Source of the DNA: Belliella baltica DSM 15883
GTDB lineage: Bacteria > Bacteroidota > Bacteroidia > Cytophagales > Cyclobacteriaceae
Direction of reading: 5' to 3'
DNA: 64,000 bases
Assembly (NCBI RefSeq): GCF_000265405.1
Contig: NC_018010.1
Span: 2,749,501-2,813,500 of the forward strand
Made by a program: the position numbers and the translations under genes. Within the stretch, counting starts at the first letter, position 1. Every line of letters begins with the position of its first letter. The notes beneath the pieces were generated by a model. The model saw nothing but the letters and a program-made list of their open reading frames with translations. It made no database searches and was not told the DNA's origin. Of the stretch, positions 18,783-29,900 are shown piece by piece.

Positions 18783-18813
18783 AAATTCTTTTTTCAGAGT
18801 CAATTTCAGTCAT
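18783..18813 (-). pseudogene. 5' fragment of the IS-interrupted receiver-PAS-His-box gene
   Basis: Begins at ATG (18813, 6 bp after the upstream receiver gene) and encodes MTEIDSEKRI before the IS66-type element interrupts it. Spliced to 17191 with one copy of AAGAATTT removed it continues in frame as LIIEDNMGDF, a normal receiver N-terminus. Confidence 0.85.
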
Positions 18814-18819
18814 AGTACT

Positions 18820-19251
18820 CTAGGTTGTGGTTGGTAGTTTTACAATGGAAAACCAAAATTCCTCAATTTGAGAAATTATTGAAAGAAAATCAGATCCGCC
18901 AACTGGCTTGGTGATGTAGCAATTGGCATGTGCTCTATAAGCTTCAAGAACATCCTTGGGAGTAGAGGAAGTCGTGAGCATGATTACTGGTATTTGCTTT
19001 AAATTTGGATCATTTTTAATATATTTAAGTACCTCGTGTCCATTCTTTTTTGGAAGGTTGATATCCAAGAAAATTATATCTGGAGTAGCTACATGTTTAT
19101 ATTCACCTTTTTTTGTTAGAAGTGAAATGGCCTGATGACCATCTTTTGAAACTTGTAAATCATGCAAGATTTTCCCCTCTTCAAGCGCCTCTGTAATCAA
19201 CAATATGTCACCTTCATTATCCTCAACTAATAGGATTTGTATTTTCCTCAT
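18820..19251 (-). CDS. single-domain response regulator, Rcp1-like
   Basis: 143 residues, one receiver domain: QILLVEDNEGDILL (acidic pair), phospho-acceptor in IIFLDINLPKKNGHE near residue 66, VIMLTTSS and ITKPVGGSDF. This VEDNEGD...ALEE form is typical of Rcp1-type receivers that serve phytochrome-like and PAS kinases and have no DNA-binding output. It was the first gene of an operon with the receiver-PAS-His-box gene (6-bp gap) and the receiver at 15808, before the IS insertion split it. Confidence 0.88.
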   Translation of the reverse strand: MRKIQILLVEDNEGDILLITEALEEGKILHDLQVSKDGHQAISLLTKKGEYKHVATPDIIFLDINLPKKNGHEVLKYIKNDPNLKQIPVIMLTTSSTPKDVLEAYRAHANCYITKPVGGSDFLSIISQIEEFWFSIVKLPTTT

Positions 19252-19336
19252 ATTACTTGACTTACAAATTGTTATTTAGTCTTTTATTTATTTTACAAGG
19301 TTATAATTACGCAATTCTACAGTCAATATGCAAAGC

Positions 19337-19771
19337 TTATTCCCTGACTAAAGGAAGTTTTACCAGATTAATCCAAAAATTTTCTATACTTAGCACTGCT
19401 TGAATGAAATCTTCTACGTCTATTGGTTTGGTTATAAAGCAGTTGACGTGGTTTTTGTAAGGCTCATTGATGTCTCTAGGAGATGAAGAAGTAGTGAGCA
19501 TAATTACAGGAATATGCATGTGTTCATCTTTATTTTTCAAGTATTGGAGCACTTCATGACCATTGAGTTTGGGAAGATTTACATCTAAAATGATCAAATC
19601 AGGATAGATTGCATCTTTATATTCTTCCAATTTCTCTACGTATTGGATAGCTTTTTCTCCATCCTTTACGACACTGATTGTATTTTTCATCTTTGCTTCT
19701 TCCAAAGCTTCTAAAGTCAAGAGAATGTCCCCTTCATTATCTTCAACAAGGAGAATGTGCACATTTTTCAT
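19337..19771 (-). CDS. single-domain response regulator, Rcp1-like (second copy)
   Basis: 144 residues, close paralogue of the receiver at 18820: HILLVEDNEGDILLTLEALEE, LIILDVNLPKLNGHE, VIMLTTSS and CFITKPIDVEDF. All phosphorylation residues are present. It lies 85 bp upstream of its paralogue on the same strand, with an AT-rich gap, so both may share a transcript. It probably accepts phosphate from one of the PAS kinases with SHDLQEPLRM His boxes nearby; this is inference. Confidence 0.88.
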   Translation of the reverse strand: MKNVHILLVEDNEGDILLTLEALEEAKMKNTISVVKDGEKAIQYVEKLEEYKDAIYPDLIILDVNLPKLNGHEVLQYLKNKDEHMHIPVIMLTTSSSPRDINEPYKNHVNCFITKPIDVEDFIQAVLSIENFWINLVKLPLVRE

Positions 19772-19882
19772 AAAGTGTAATTAATTACTAAGCTTAGGTA
19801 ATTATTCGCAAAATAATGCACTCAATATAGTAAAAAGTTTAAGGATCAAAGATAGACAAGAGAAAATTTTACTTTATCAATA

Positions 19883-21206
19883 CCGTCCTAAATAAGATAT
19901 GAGAGGTCTGGTTTTTTGCCCAAAATAGCTATTTTGGGATTGCACCAAAAAACATAGACCTCCCATGAGTAATATTACATTGTTTTCTCAGATTATTAAA
20001 AAAATCGAACGTTCAATTTTCAAGAAACTGGTTGAAGAGAAGCAAACAGACAAGGCCTGCAAAGGCTTTGACAGCTGGACGCATTTGGTGTCCATGCTTT
20101 TCTGTCATTTTGCCAAGAGTACTTCTGTAAGGGATATTTCAAACGGCCTGCGTTCGGCCACGGGGAACCTAAACCATCTGGGGATTGCCAAGGCACCATC
20201 CAAGTCCAGTATCAGTTATCAGAACAAGCGCAGGGACTCTGACCTGTTCAAGGAGCTGTATTACGGACTTCTGAAGCATTTAGGACAGCAGGCGTCCCTG
20301 AGCAGGGTAAAATTACGGATCAAGGCTCCCGTCTATCTGCTCGACTCCACGGTGGTAAGTCTTTGCCTTTCGATGTTTGACTGGGCAACCTTCAGGACCA
20401 AAAAGGGTGCTGTAAAGATGCATACGCTTCTGGACTATGACGGGAAACTCCCTGTTTATGTGAATATTACAGAAGGAAGTATGGCCGACATAAGGGCGCT
20501 TATGATATTCCTTTGGAGAAAGGATCCGTTATAGTGGCTGACCGCTATTACAATGACTTTCCGATGCTCAACATTTGGGACAGCAAGGGGGTCTTTTTCG
20601 TCATAAGGCACAAGGATAACCTTAAGTTCAGCACAATCAATGAACGTCAACTCCCTGAAAATACTGCACAGGAAGTACTCATAGACGAAGAAATTGAACT
20701 GGTCCACCAGCAGTCCAAAGTGAAGTACCCCGGAAAACTCAGAAGAGTGGCTGTATGGGACGAAAAAAACCAACAGACCGTAGAACTGATTACCAATAAC
20801 TTCAAATGGTCAGCAAAGACAATCGGTGATCTTTACCGGTGCCGATGGGAGATTGAGATCTTCTTCAGGGACATCAAGCAGTTACTCCATATCAAAACCT
20901 TTATCGGAACATCGAAAAATGCCGTGATGATCCAGATATGGACCGCGCTGATCACCATTCTGCTCCTAAAAGTGATGAAGGCAACCGCTAAATTCGGATG
21001 GCATCTGTCCAATCTGGTTGCATTTATCAGACTGAACATATTCGTTAAAATAGAGCTGCAAAAGTGGCTGGACAAACCCTTTGAAGACCATGAAAAACCT
21101 CCTCAAAAAAGCCAACAGGGGGTTCTATTTCCGGATTACAGATAAAATCACAATAGAAATTGTAGAAACACAGCTAAACATCTGTCTTGTAAATTATTTA
21201 GGACAG
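19883..21206 (+). mobile_element. IS4-family insertion sequence with frameshifted transposase
   Basis: 1324 bp between near-identical terminal repeats: CCGTCCTAAATAA at 19883-19895 and its inverse TTATTTAGGACAG at 21194-21206 (12 of 13 match). It carries one transposase gene broken into two frames. Flanking bases show no clear target duplication, so one end may have changed or neighbouring DNA was rearranged. It separates a receiver gene from the receiver/propeller-sensor pair. Confidence 0.82.
19965..21145 (+). pseudogene. IS4-family transposase, frameshift near 20490
   Basis: The first part (19965-20534) has the N-terminal DUF4372-like segment (GFDSWTHLVSMLFCHFAKS) and the first catalytic Asp in YLLDSTVVSLCLSMFDWA. 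The second (from about 20492 in another frame) has the second Asp (VIVADRYYNDF) and the YxxRWEIEIFFRDIKQ catalytic-Glu region. Restoring one A next to 20488-20491 joins the frames as MADNKGAYDIPLEKG. All three catalytic residues are present, so only the frameshift disables it. Confidence 0.85.
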
Positions 21207-21214
21207 CATTGACT

Positions 21215-21595
21215 TTATAATTTTTCTAAAAAAGAAAGGCAATTCTCAACTGTAAGTGGTTTTTCCCAAAAACCTTCAATTTCAGAATAATTTTGTGACT
21301 TGATTTTGTCGTTTTGACTCAGGGAAGATGTAACTATGACTACTTTGTAAAATATGTCTAAATCAAGCTTTCTTAAGCGTTCCAGGAACTCCCATCCTGA
21401 CATTTTGGGCATATTGAGGTCTAGGAAAATCAAAAATTCGGTGCTTTTGTCTTGATTTGAATTGAGGTATTCTAAGGCAATCGTTGGATTATTAAAACAT
21501 TTTGGATGAAGAGAAAGGCCACTTTCTATTACCATCATCTCATGGTAATACAATACACTTGTGTCATCGTCTATAATCAAAATTTCAAAATTCAT
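21215..21595 (-). CDS. single-domain response regulator paired with propeller/His-box sensor
   Basis: 126 residues, receiver only: ILIIDDDTSVL (acidic residues), IFLDLNMPKMSGWEF with phospho-acceptor near residue 58, VIVTSS and EKPLTVENC. It starts 3 bp after the stop of the large sensor gene. Its SSLSQNDKIKSQNYSEIEGFWEKP segment closely follows that of the receiver at 15808-16212, which also accompanies a His-box protein without ATPase domain. Confidence 0.87.
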   Translation of the reverse strand: MNFEILIIDDDTSVLYYHEMMVIESGLSLHPKCFNNPTIALEYLNSNQDKSTEFLIFLDLNMPKMSGWEFLERLRKLDLDIFYKVVIVTSSLSQNDKIKSQNYSEIEGFWEKPLTVENCLSFLEKL

Positions 21596-21598
21596 ATT

Positions 21599-24259
21599 TT
21601 AGTTATTTTCTAATTTTTCGGATTTCAAATGAATTTCTCTAATGATATCATCGATCTCCAATAATCCATCTTCCAATTCAGTGATTAATTCAGATTTTGA
21701 TTTGTGAATATGCTTATAATTTTCTTGATTTTTCAGTAAATGTGCAAGTCCCATCACCCTTGTCAGAGGCGCTCTTACGACATGGGATTGTAACCATGTG
21801 ATTTCCTTAAGTTTGGTATTTTGAAGCTCTATATCTTTTAAAGCATTTTCTAGGGCCAATCTAGATTTTTCTAAATCAGCAGTTCGGTTTTTTACTTTTT
21901 GTTCAAGTTCTTTTCCCTCTTTGAATTTTTTAAAATAAATGATAGTCAAGGCACCCATCAAAAAGATGAAAGTGAAAATTAAAAACTTGAAGTAAATGCT
22001 TTCTGTAAAGAAACCATTCACTTTGAAATTTATTTCTTGAGGTACAGACCATTTTCCAGCTTTGTAAGCGTGAATTTCTACTGTATAAGTTCCTGGATCT
22101 ATAGATGTCAAAATGATTTGGTTTCTTCTGCCAAGTGAAATCAGAGAAGTAGATTGATTTTTGAATCTATAGTAATATTGTGTGTTTTCAGGATCTTCAA
22201 AATCAATAGAATTGAAATTGATTTCAAATTTGAAAGTACCTGCGGGGATTTCGATGTCGGATTGAGTATCCAAAAAGCTATCCCCAATGTATATCCCTTC
22301 TATAATTATCTGAGGTGCATCAGTTTGATGAGTAATGAAACCTGGATCTACTTTGGCTATTCCCTTTATCGTAGGAAACCAAAGTTCACCATTATTAAGC
22401 ATTTGAGAAGAAGGGTAGCAATTTCCATTTGTTTCACTATTTGCCATTCCATTTGATCGATTGAATGATTTGGAACGGATCAAAAAGTGATCAGACGAAG
22501 ATTTGAATTGTACCAAGTCTTCAATTGGAATACTGGTCAAGCCGGAATTGCTACTCAGCCAAATATGCCCTTTGTTATCATCTTGAATGGCATAAATTGC
22601 TTGAGATTTTAATCCGTTGATAGGTTTTACCTCTGTGAAATCATCATGATCAAAGGATATCAGACCAGATTCTGTCGCAAGCCATAAATCACCTTCAGGG
22701 TCTTCATAGATGTCGAAAATTATCTTAGATTTTATTTCAATTGGAAGTTGATATTCTTTTACAAGCCTGTAGTTTTCTATGCTGAGCATTCCAGTGGCAA
22801 ATGAACCTAGCCATATTCGCTTTTTTGAATCTTCTAATATTGTAATCAAATCAGTATGGCTGAATTTTTCAGGAATTTTTATTGGAGTAAGCCGCTCTTC
22901 TTGATCCATTGTATAGACACCGCCATTGGAAGTGAGAATCCAAACTTGATCATTTGAATCTTTAAATAGGGTATTGACAATTTTACCTTTGAGTTGTTGG
23001 TTGATGCTTTTTTCTGCACTGATAGTATTAGTTTCCAAATCAAAGCTATTCACCCCTTCATGAGTACCGAAAAAAATCTTCTGATCTCTGCCAGTAATTG
23101 ATGCTATGATATTATTTGTCAAACCATCTGATTCATCAAATAGCCTACTTTCATTGTTAATAATTTGATAAAAGCCCTTTCTTGCAGTTCCTACAAATAC
23201 TTGATTGTTTGTGTGTTGATAAATTGGAAAAACTGAGCCTTCAATTTTTTCTTGATCTGTTTTTACCATTTGGATGGATGCAGGTTTAAGCTGTATCATC
23301 CCAAAGCCTGTAGTACCTAACCAAATATGATCTTGATCTATGTAGATAATCCGAATTAAGTTTTCATCTAAACCTTCAATATCTAGTTTTTGAATTTCTC
23401 CATTTTCTGAAAAGTAGAGCCCTTCTTCAGAAATACCTGCCCAGATATTCTTGTTTTGATCCAGCGCAATATGGTTTACAAAAGGAAAATCAAAATTTTC
23501 ATTAAAAGAGTCTGGAGCTAATGTATTGTTTTTGAAGTGATGAATTCCATTGTTTTTAGTCCCAATAAAGTATTCATTTTCATTTGGTAGAATGGTCTGA
23601 ATATCAAGGTTTTCAGATTGATTGACTAAAGTGATTTTTTCAGAAATTAGGTTGAATTGATAAAGACCTTTATTTGTGCCAATGAGCAAATTATCTCCTA
23701 CGACATCTATGACTTGGATTTTTCTCCCCTCGGCTATTTCCCAAGATTCAAAAACTTTGATTTCATCATTTTCTAAATAATATAAGCGGTCGCCCAAAGT
23801 GCCAATCCACAATCTTCCCTGTTTGTCTTTTGCGATTGAGCTGATTACGTTGTCATGTATGACTTCTCTAGCATCTATGACTTTCAAAATTCGCTTATTA
23901 AATAAAACCAGGCTATTGTCACTTGCTGCCCAAACTCCCTCGTTTTCTACTTTATGAACATCATAAAAAATATTCGATACGATCTCTTTGTATTTATCTT
24001 TGTTGAACTGTGAAAATGTGGACCCATCATAGCGAACCATCCCTTCTTCCGTTGCAATCCACAAAAAGCCAAAGTCATCTTTCTCAATATCAAAAACTGT
24101 ATTTTGAGGAAGACTATTGTCATTGTTGAAGAAAACAGGAATATAGGGTAGGTCATTTGCGCCAACAGCGATTTGTTGAGCAAGAGAAGGACTATTTTTT
24201 AAAACACTAATTACAGAGGCAATCAAGAATAATGTCTTGAAAAGGATTTTTCTGTTCAT
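21599..24259 (-). CDS. two-component beta-propeller sensor ending in a His-box domain without ATPase
   Basis: 886 residues. A signal peptide or anchor (to about SLAQQ) is followed by repeated propeller blades of the two-component regulator type (LWIATEEGMVRYDG, LWIGTLGDRLYY, IWAGISEEGLYF, WLASNSGL-type), residues about 35-680. A Y_Y_Y domain follows (QYYYRFKNQ ... GTYTVEIHAYKAGKWS), then a membrane helix near 765-785, a coiled coil, and a His box, WLQSHVVRAPLTRVMGLA near 825. The protein stops about 60 residues after the His with no N, G1 or G2 boxes. Hybrid two-component systems of Bacteroidota normally carry HATPase, receiver and AraC domains here; this one ends early by design, since a receiver gene follows directly. 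Confidence 0.88.
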   Translation of the reverse strand: MNRKILFKTLFLIASVISVLKNSPSLAQQIAVGANDLPYIPVFFNNDNSLPQNTVFDIEKDDFGFLWIATEEGMVRYDGSTFSQFNKDKYKEIVSNIFYDVHKVENEGVWAASDNSLVLFNKRILKVIDAREVIHDNVISSIAKDKQGRLWIGTLGDRLYYLENDEIKVFESWEIAEGRKIQVIDVVGDNLLIGTNKGLYQFNLISEKITLVNQSENLDIQTILPNENEYFIGTKNNGIHHFKNNTLAPDSFNENFDFPFVNHIALDQNKNIWAGISEEGLYFSENGEIQKLDIEGLDENLIRIIYIDQDHIWLGTTGFGMIQLKPASIQMVKTDQEKIEGSVFPIYQHTNNQVFVGTARKGFYQIINNESRLFDESDGLTNNIIASITGRDQKIFFGTHEGVNSFDLETNTISAEKSINQQLKGKIVNTLFKDSNDQVWILTSNGGVYTMDQEERLTPIKIPEKFSHTDLITILEDSKKRIWLGSFATGMLSIENYRLVKEYQLPIEIKSKIIFDIYEDPEGDLWLATESGLISFDHDDFTEVKPINGLKSQAIYAIQDDNKGHIWLSSNSGLTSIPIEDLVQFKSSSDHFLIRSKSFNRSNGMANSETNGNCYPSSQMLNNGELWFPTIKGIAKVDPGFITHQTDAPQIIIEGIYIGDSFLDTQSDIEIPAGTFKFEINFNSIDFEDPENTQYYYRFKNQSTSLISLGRRNQIILTSIDPGTYTVEIHAYKAGKWSVPQEINFKVNGFFTESIYFKFLIFTFIFLMGALTIIYFKKFKEGKELEQKVKNRTADLEKSRLALENALKDIELQNTKLKEITWLQSHVVRAPLTRVMGLAHLLKNQENYKHIHKSKSELITELEDGLLEIDDIIREIHLKSEKLENN

Positions 24260-24391
24260 TCTCGATTTGATAATTACGGTGATGTGGTGATCTAATCGAA
24301 ATGAAATTAAATATAATATGAAATATAAAAAAGCGAAATGATATAATTATTTTCACTGAAATTCTGAAAATTATTTCGTAACTATAATTTT

Positions 24392-26840
24392 TCAATTCAT
24401 ATTTTGTTTTTTGATTGTGAAATAAAAATGACTGCCTTTACCTTCTTCAGATTCTACCCAAATTTCTCCTCCATGCTGTTTTACAATCTTATTACAAGTG
24501 GCTAATCCCATTCCTGTTCCTGCATATTCTTCTTTGGTATGGAGTCTTTTGAACATTTGAAAGATCTCTTCAAAATATTGAGGAGCAATTCCTATCCCGT
24601 TATCTTGTACACAGAATTCCCAACTTTCACTATTTTCTTTTCCACTAATTTTTATTAGAGGGGAGGAATCTGGCTTTTGGTATTTTAATGCATTTCCGAT
24701 AAGGTTTTGAAAAAGCATTTTGATAGGCGTAGTCTTAGCTAGAATGTCTGGTAATTCCTCAATTATTATTTTTCCGTTCTGTTCTTCCAAACTCGCATGA
24801 AACAAAGGCACTATTTTTTCAAGCATTTCATTGGTTTTGATCAGTTCAATAGGGGCTTCTTCGCTGCCAACTTTTGCATAATTGAGAAGATCATTAATTA
24901 AAATTGTCATCCGGGAAGCTGCATCCACTGAAAAATGAATGTATTTTTTGGCTTTTTCATCTAACAAATCTCCATAATTCTTTTGGAATAAAGTCATGAA
25001 ACTGCTGATCATTCTCAGCGGCTCTTTCAAATCATGGGAAGCTACACTTGCAAATCTTTCGAGCTCTTCATTTTTGTGAAGCAGAGCATTTCTTGCATCG
25101 ACGATTTCTTGAATAGGCCTACCTTCAGGAATGATAGCGATGACTTCTCCAGTAGAATTGAAAAGAGGTTTAAGGTTAAAAAGAATAGTTGTGGTGCTAT
25201 TTTTACCCAAAACTTCAACTTCATACTGAACAAATTCGCCTTTGGCAGCTCGTTCAATATTTAACTTGAGTGTTTCTTGCGTTTCTTTGGAAATGGTCCA
25301 CCAATAGCAATCCCAAAATTTCTTTCCTATCAGGTCACTTGCTTCCAAGCCTGCAAAATTCATAGCTGTTTGATTGGCTTCTAGAAGTGTTCCATCAGGG
25401 CTGAGGAAACCGATAAATTGAAATGTGGAATCGAATATACCTTTGAATTTGAGTCCGAATTCTTCATTTTCCTTCGTGGATTTTTTGATTTCTGTGATGT
25501 CAGTCATGGCCACCACTGCTCCCAAAAGATTTCCATTTTGATCCTTTATTTGATCACCTGTACAACTTAGGTTAATCTGTTTGCCAGATAGGTGCTGAAT
25601 AATGAATTCAACATTTTCCAAATGACCGTTTTTTAAGGCCCTGTGTAATGGGATTTCTTCAAGTGGTAATGGCGTGATGCCATCAGTTTTCAAAAGGCTA
25701 TAATGCTTGGACCAATCTTGTGTACCCACTGCTTTGAAAGGAATGCCTTGCATGTCTGTAGCTGCTCGATTGAAAGCAGTCAATTTACCATCTTCATCAC
25801 AAACTACTATTCCTACATCTACAGCGTTCAATACAGTATCCAAAAATGCTTTACTTTTTACGAGCTCCTCTTCATTTTGCTTTAAGCTAGTGATTTCAAT
25901 GTGTGTACCAAACATCATCAAAGGTTTGCCATCTTCTGTCCAAGACAAGATTTTACCCCGATCCAAAACCCAAATCCAGTGACCTTCTTTGTGTTTCACT
26001 CGGCATTCACATGTATAGAACTCCGTCTTTTTCTCAAAACATTCCTTCAATTTTTGCTCTTAGATAGGGGCGTCATCAGGATGGACGATTTCTAGCCAAG
26101 TTTTGATACTGATTGGTTCTAATTCCTCTAAAGTATAACCAATCATCTCAGCCCATCGCTTGTTGAATATAGTCGCACCCGTCTGCACATTCCATTCCCA
26201 AGTACCAGCATTCGTTCCTTCAATGATATTTTGGATTCGAAAATTCTGCTCTTCGATTTTCTTAAATGCATTTTTTCTAGGTGTAATGTCTTCAATTTGT
26301 GCAATAAAATGCTTGAAGCTTCCGTCAGGATTTTTGACTTTGGAACCACTGAGATTGATCCAAATTACATTCCCATTTTTAGTAAAATAGCGTTTCTCAA
26401 TTTGATAGTTTTCTATTTCATCATTAATCAATTTATAGACGAATTCAAGGTCTCTTTCAAGGTCGTCTGGATGGGTGATTTCTTGAAAGGTCAGCTTTGT
26501 AAATTCTTCTGATGTGTAGCCTAATAGGTTACAAAGACTTTTATTCACTTTCAAAAATCTACCCTCCAAAGAAACCAATCCCATTCCAATAGAAGCAAAT
26601 TCAAATGCTGTGGTAAACTCGTCTGGAGTGGAAGAAATATTTATATAAGACTTGGTCTGATTTGAGGTTGTTTTTGAGTTTTGCTCCTATGAAAAAAATT
26701 AAGGATGAAAGAACAATTGTTAGGATGGGAAGTATTTGAAATTCAAAATTTAGATTGGCAATCCAAACTATTCCTAGTACGAATAGAGATAGGGAAATGC
26801 TTAAGATTCCATAGATTAGTTTTTGATTATTGCTGGGCAT
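24392..26840 (-). pseudogene. membrane-anchored multi-PAS histidine kinase, broken by frameshift and in-frame stop
   Basis: Three pieces form one gene. 26840-26601 encodes two membrane helices (LSISLSLFVLGIVWIANL, then PILTIVLSSLIFFIGAKL). 26584-26060 encodes PAS (GYTSEEFTKLTFQEITHPDD) and part of a second PAS. 26050-24392 encodes the rest plus two more PAS domains, the His box SHDLKEPLRMISSF and a full HATPase (NLIGNALKYQ, DNGIGI, GTGMGLA). A frameshift lies between about 26600 and 26690. An in-frame TAA at 26060-26062 interrupts HPDDAPI/EQKLKECF; a change of one base from TCA would restore it. Two independent lesions argue for a real pseudogene. Confidence 0.85.
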
Positions 26841-26962
26841 ATCTGAAGAAGATTTGGGGCGATCTTACAGTTTAAATTTAAGACAAATCCCAATGCAATT
26901 CATCAAGTATTATGCATAATTTTATACAAATTTTATTAATGTTATAATTAAAATGATTTTAA

Positions 26963-29900
26963 TTATATTTTCTTTTTAATGGTAAATACAAACTTACTTC
27001 CTGTTCCAACTTCAGATTCAAGTTTAATCTTTCCTCCGTATTTTTCTATGATTTTCTTACAGATAGCTAAGCCGATTCCAGTACCAGAATATTCGTCTTT
27101 GTGATGAAGCCTTTGAAATATTTCAAAGATTTTGGATTGATATTCAGTTGCAATTCCTATTCCATTATCTGTGACTGCAAACTCCCAATATTCCCTGTTT
27201 TCTCTGAAAGAAACATGCACCTTTGGGTTGACAGATTTCTTTTGATACTTGAGGCCATTGGAGATGAAATTTTGAAATAATTGAAAAATAGGACCTTTTT
27301 CACCATTGATTTCCGGTAAGTTATCCCATGTTAAAAGCGCCTGTTTCTCTTCTAAAACAGTATGGTTGATTCTGCTGATTTCTTTCATCAGCTCGTTCAA
27401 ATTGATCTTTTCTATTTGGTATTCAACACGACCAACCCTTGAGTAATCAAGTAAGTCAAGAATGATTTGCCTCATTCTCACAGCGCCATCTGAGGCGTAA
27501 TGAATGTATTGAAGTCCTTTTTGGTCTAAGACTGGGGAATATTTCTTTTTGAGTTGATGAAGAAAACTCGTCACCATCCTGAGAGGTTCTTGTAAATCAT
27601 GAGAAGCTACAAATGCAAATTGCTCCAATTCAGCATTCGATTCTTGCAATTCTTTTGCTTTATGTTCTAAAGAAAGATTTAAATCCAACATTTGTTCTTC
27701 TGCGGCTTTACGATCATTGATATTTCTAAAATAAACCGTTATTCCATCCTCAGAAGGAAAAGCACTGAGATCTAACCAAAGGTTGAGGGGAGAAAAATAT
27801 TCTTCAAACCTTATTGGTTTTTGTTCCTTCATGGTTTGATCCAAATAGGAGTAGAAGTTTAGGTTCAATGCCTCAGGAAATGCTTCCCAAATATTTTTCC
27901 CCAAGATGAGCTCCCTTTTTTTGAGCAAGAGTTTTTCTGCTTCTGTATTCCAATAGGTCACCTTCCAATCTTGGTCCAATGCACAAAATCCATCTTGGAT
28001 ACTTTCAAGAATTTCAAATACTTTTTTGTTTGATACTTTTAGCGCTTCTTCTTGTTTTTTTCTTTCTGTAATATCTTTAGCTATCGCAAAAATTAATCCT
28101 TCTTCTAGTAAAGGTGTTGATGTCCAGGCTAGCCAAATGTATTTACCGGATTTTGTTTTGTAGCGACTTTCATAATAGGTGATGTTATTTCCATCACTTA
28201 GTTTTTTTACTGTTGACTGTGTGCTTCCTTTATCTTCTGGATGTGTGAAGTCGTTGTAGCTGATGCTTAAAATTTCTTCTTCAGTGTATCCAAGTGTTTT
28301 GACAAAGGATTGGTTGATTTTTTTGAAATAGCCATCAAACCCTGCAATACATAATAAGTCTGGAGAAAGATCGAAAAATAGATTCAATTCATATTCGGCT
28401 TTTTTTCTTTTAATCATTGATCCCAGTTGAACCAAGAATTCAATGTCTAAAGTTGGGATATCTTTTAGGTCAACTATTTTATCGATGCTACAGAGCAATA
28501 TCCCAGCAATTACTTTTCCATCAAATCTTACAGGATAGCATATCGCAGATTTGAAGTTATGTTTGATTAAAAATTCGCTTCTCGCTACACTTTTGTGTTT
28601 TTGAAGTTCTTCAATGTAGAGCAAGTCTTCCCTTTTACTAATTTCTGACATCAGGCCGACCTTTCCATTGTATTCACGAATTTCGCGTTTGGGTTTGATA
28701 TGTTCAGGCCCATCATAAGCCTCCAATATCATGCTTTTATTATCCAAGCTAAGCATCCAAAGCTCTGCATAGTCCAATTGAGAATATTTTAAGAAAAGTT
28801 TTAAGGATTTGCTTGCAATATGATTGAGATCCAAATCTTCGGTAAAAATCGAATTGATGGCTAAGCGTAATTTGTTTTTATCTTCTAATTTTTGTTTTTC
28901 AGTTCCATCTTTTGCCACACAATACATGATTTGATCTCGTGAATCAAATTTTGCAGACCAAACTATGGGTACAATAGAACCATCTTTTCTGTGATATTTA
29001 TTTTCAAAATTGGTCATATTGAGACCATTCATGATTTCTTCCGCCGCTTTTTTGGTTTTCTCTTTATCTTCTTCATGAACAAAATCCATGAATTTTCTAC
29101 CGATCATTTCTTGAGGCTGATAACCCCAAATATTGATAGAAGCTGAACTCATGTCTCTAAAAAAACCATTTTGGTCAATGGTGCAGATGACGTCTAGGGA
29201 TCTATCGAGGATATTTTCTAGTTTGGATCTGTTTTTATCTCTTTCTTTTTCTGCATTTTTTCTGTCATTGATATTGGTCATTATTCCTCTGAGGAGCTTT
29301 GGTTTGCCATCTTCCTTTATGACAGATACTACATCACTCATCCAGATAACCTCTCCATTTTTTTTGACAAATCTGTATTCAAAATTATGATTGAGACCCT
29401 TTTGAACTTGATTTTCACAATAATTGATCGTGAAATTTTTATCGTCTTTGTAAATTTTTGATTCCCAAAACCCTAGTGCTTTCCATTCTTCCGTATCATA
29501 ACCAAGCATTTCTTTTGCTTGAGGGCTGACAAAAGTAAATTGAAGTGGGTTGATTTTCGCTTCCCAAAATATACCATCAATCGTGAAAATCAAGTCATCC
29601 CATTTTTGGTTTGAAGACTCAAGGTCTTTTTCTACGAGGACTGTTGAAGTAATATCTTCCGTTGTGTGAAGGATATGAGAAATCTCACCTTTTTCATCAA
29701 AAATTGGAGTGAACATAGGATCCCAGTAAATATCAAGGTACTCTTCAGTTCCTCTAACGGGAATTTTATATTTCTGTACTGGTGCTTTGTAGGCTTGCTT
29801 TGTGTCTATAACTTTCTGAATTGCAGATAATAACTTTTCTGCATCACCTTCTGCTTCATTCACTTCTGCTGGAAATGCTTCAAAGAGTCCTTTTCCAATC

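Noticed and set aside
20480..20520. Programmed frameshift in the IS4 transposase
   Set aside because: IS4-family elements use a single frame, and no slippery site is visible; a one-base deletion fits.
19883..21206. Composite transposon formed by the IS66-type and IS4-type elements around the two receivers
   Set aside because: The elements are of different families with unrelated ends, so they cannot mobilise the segment together.
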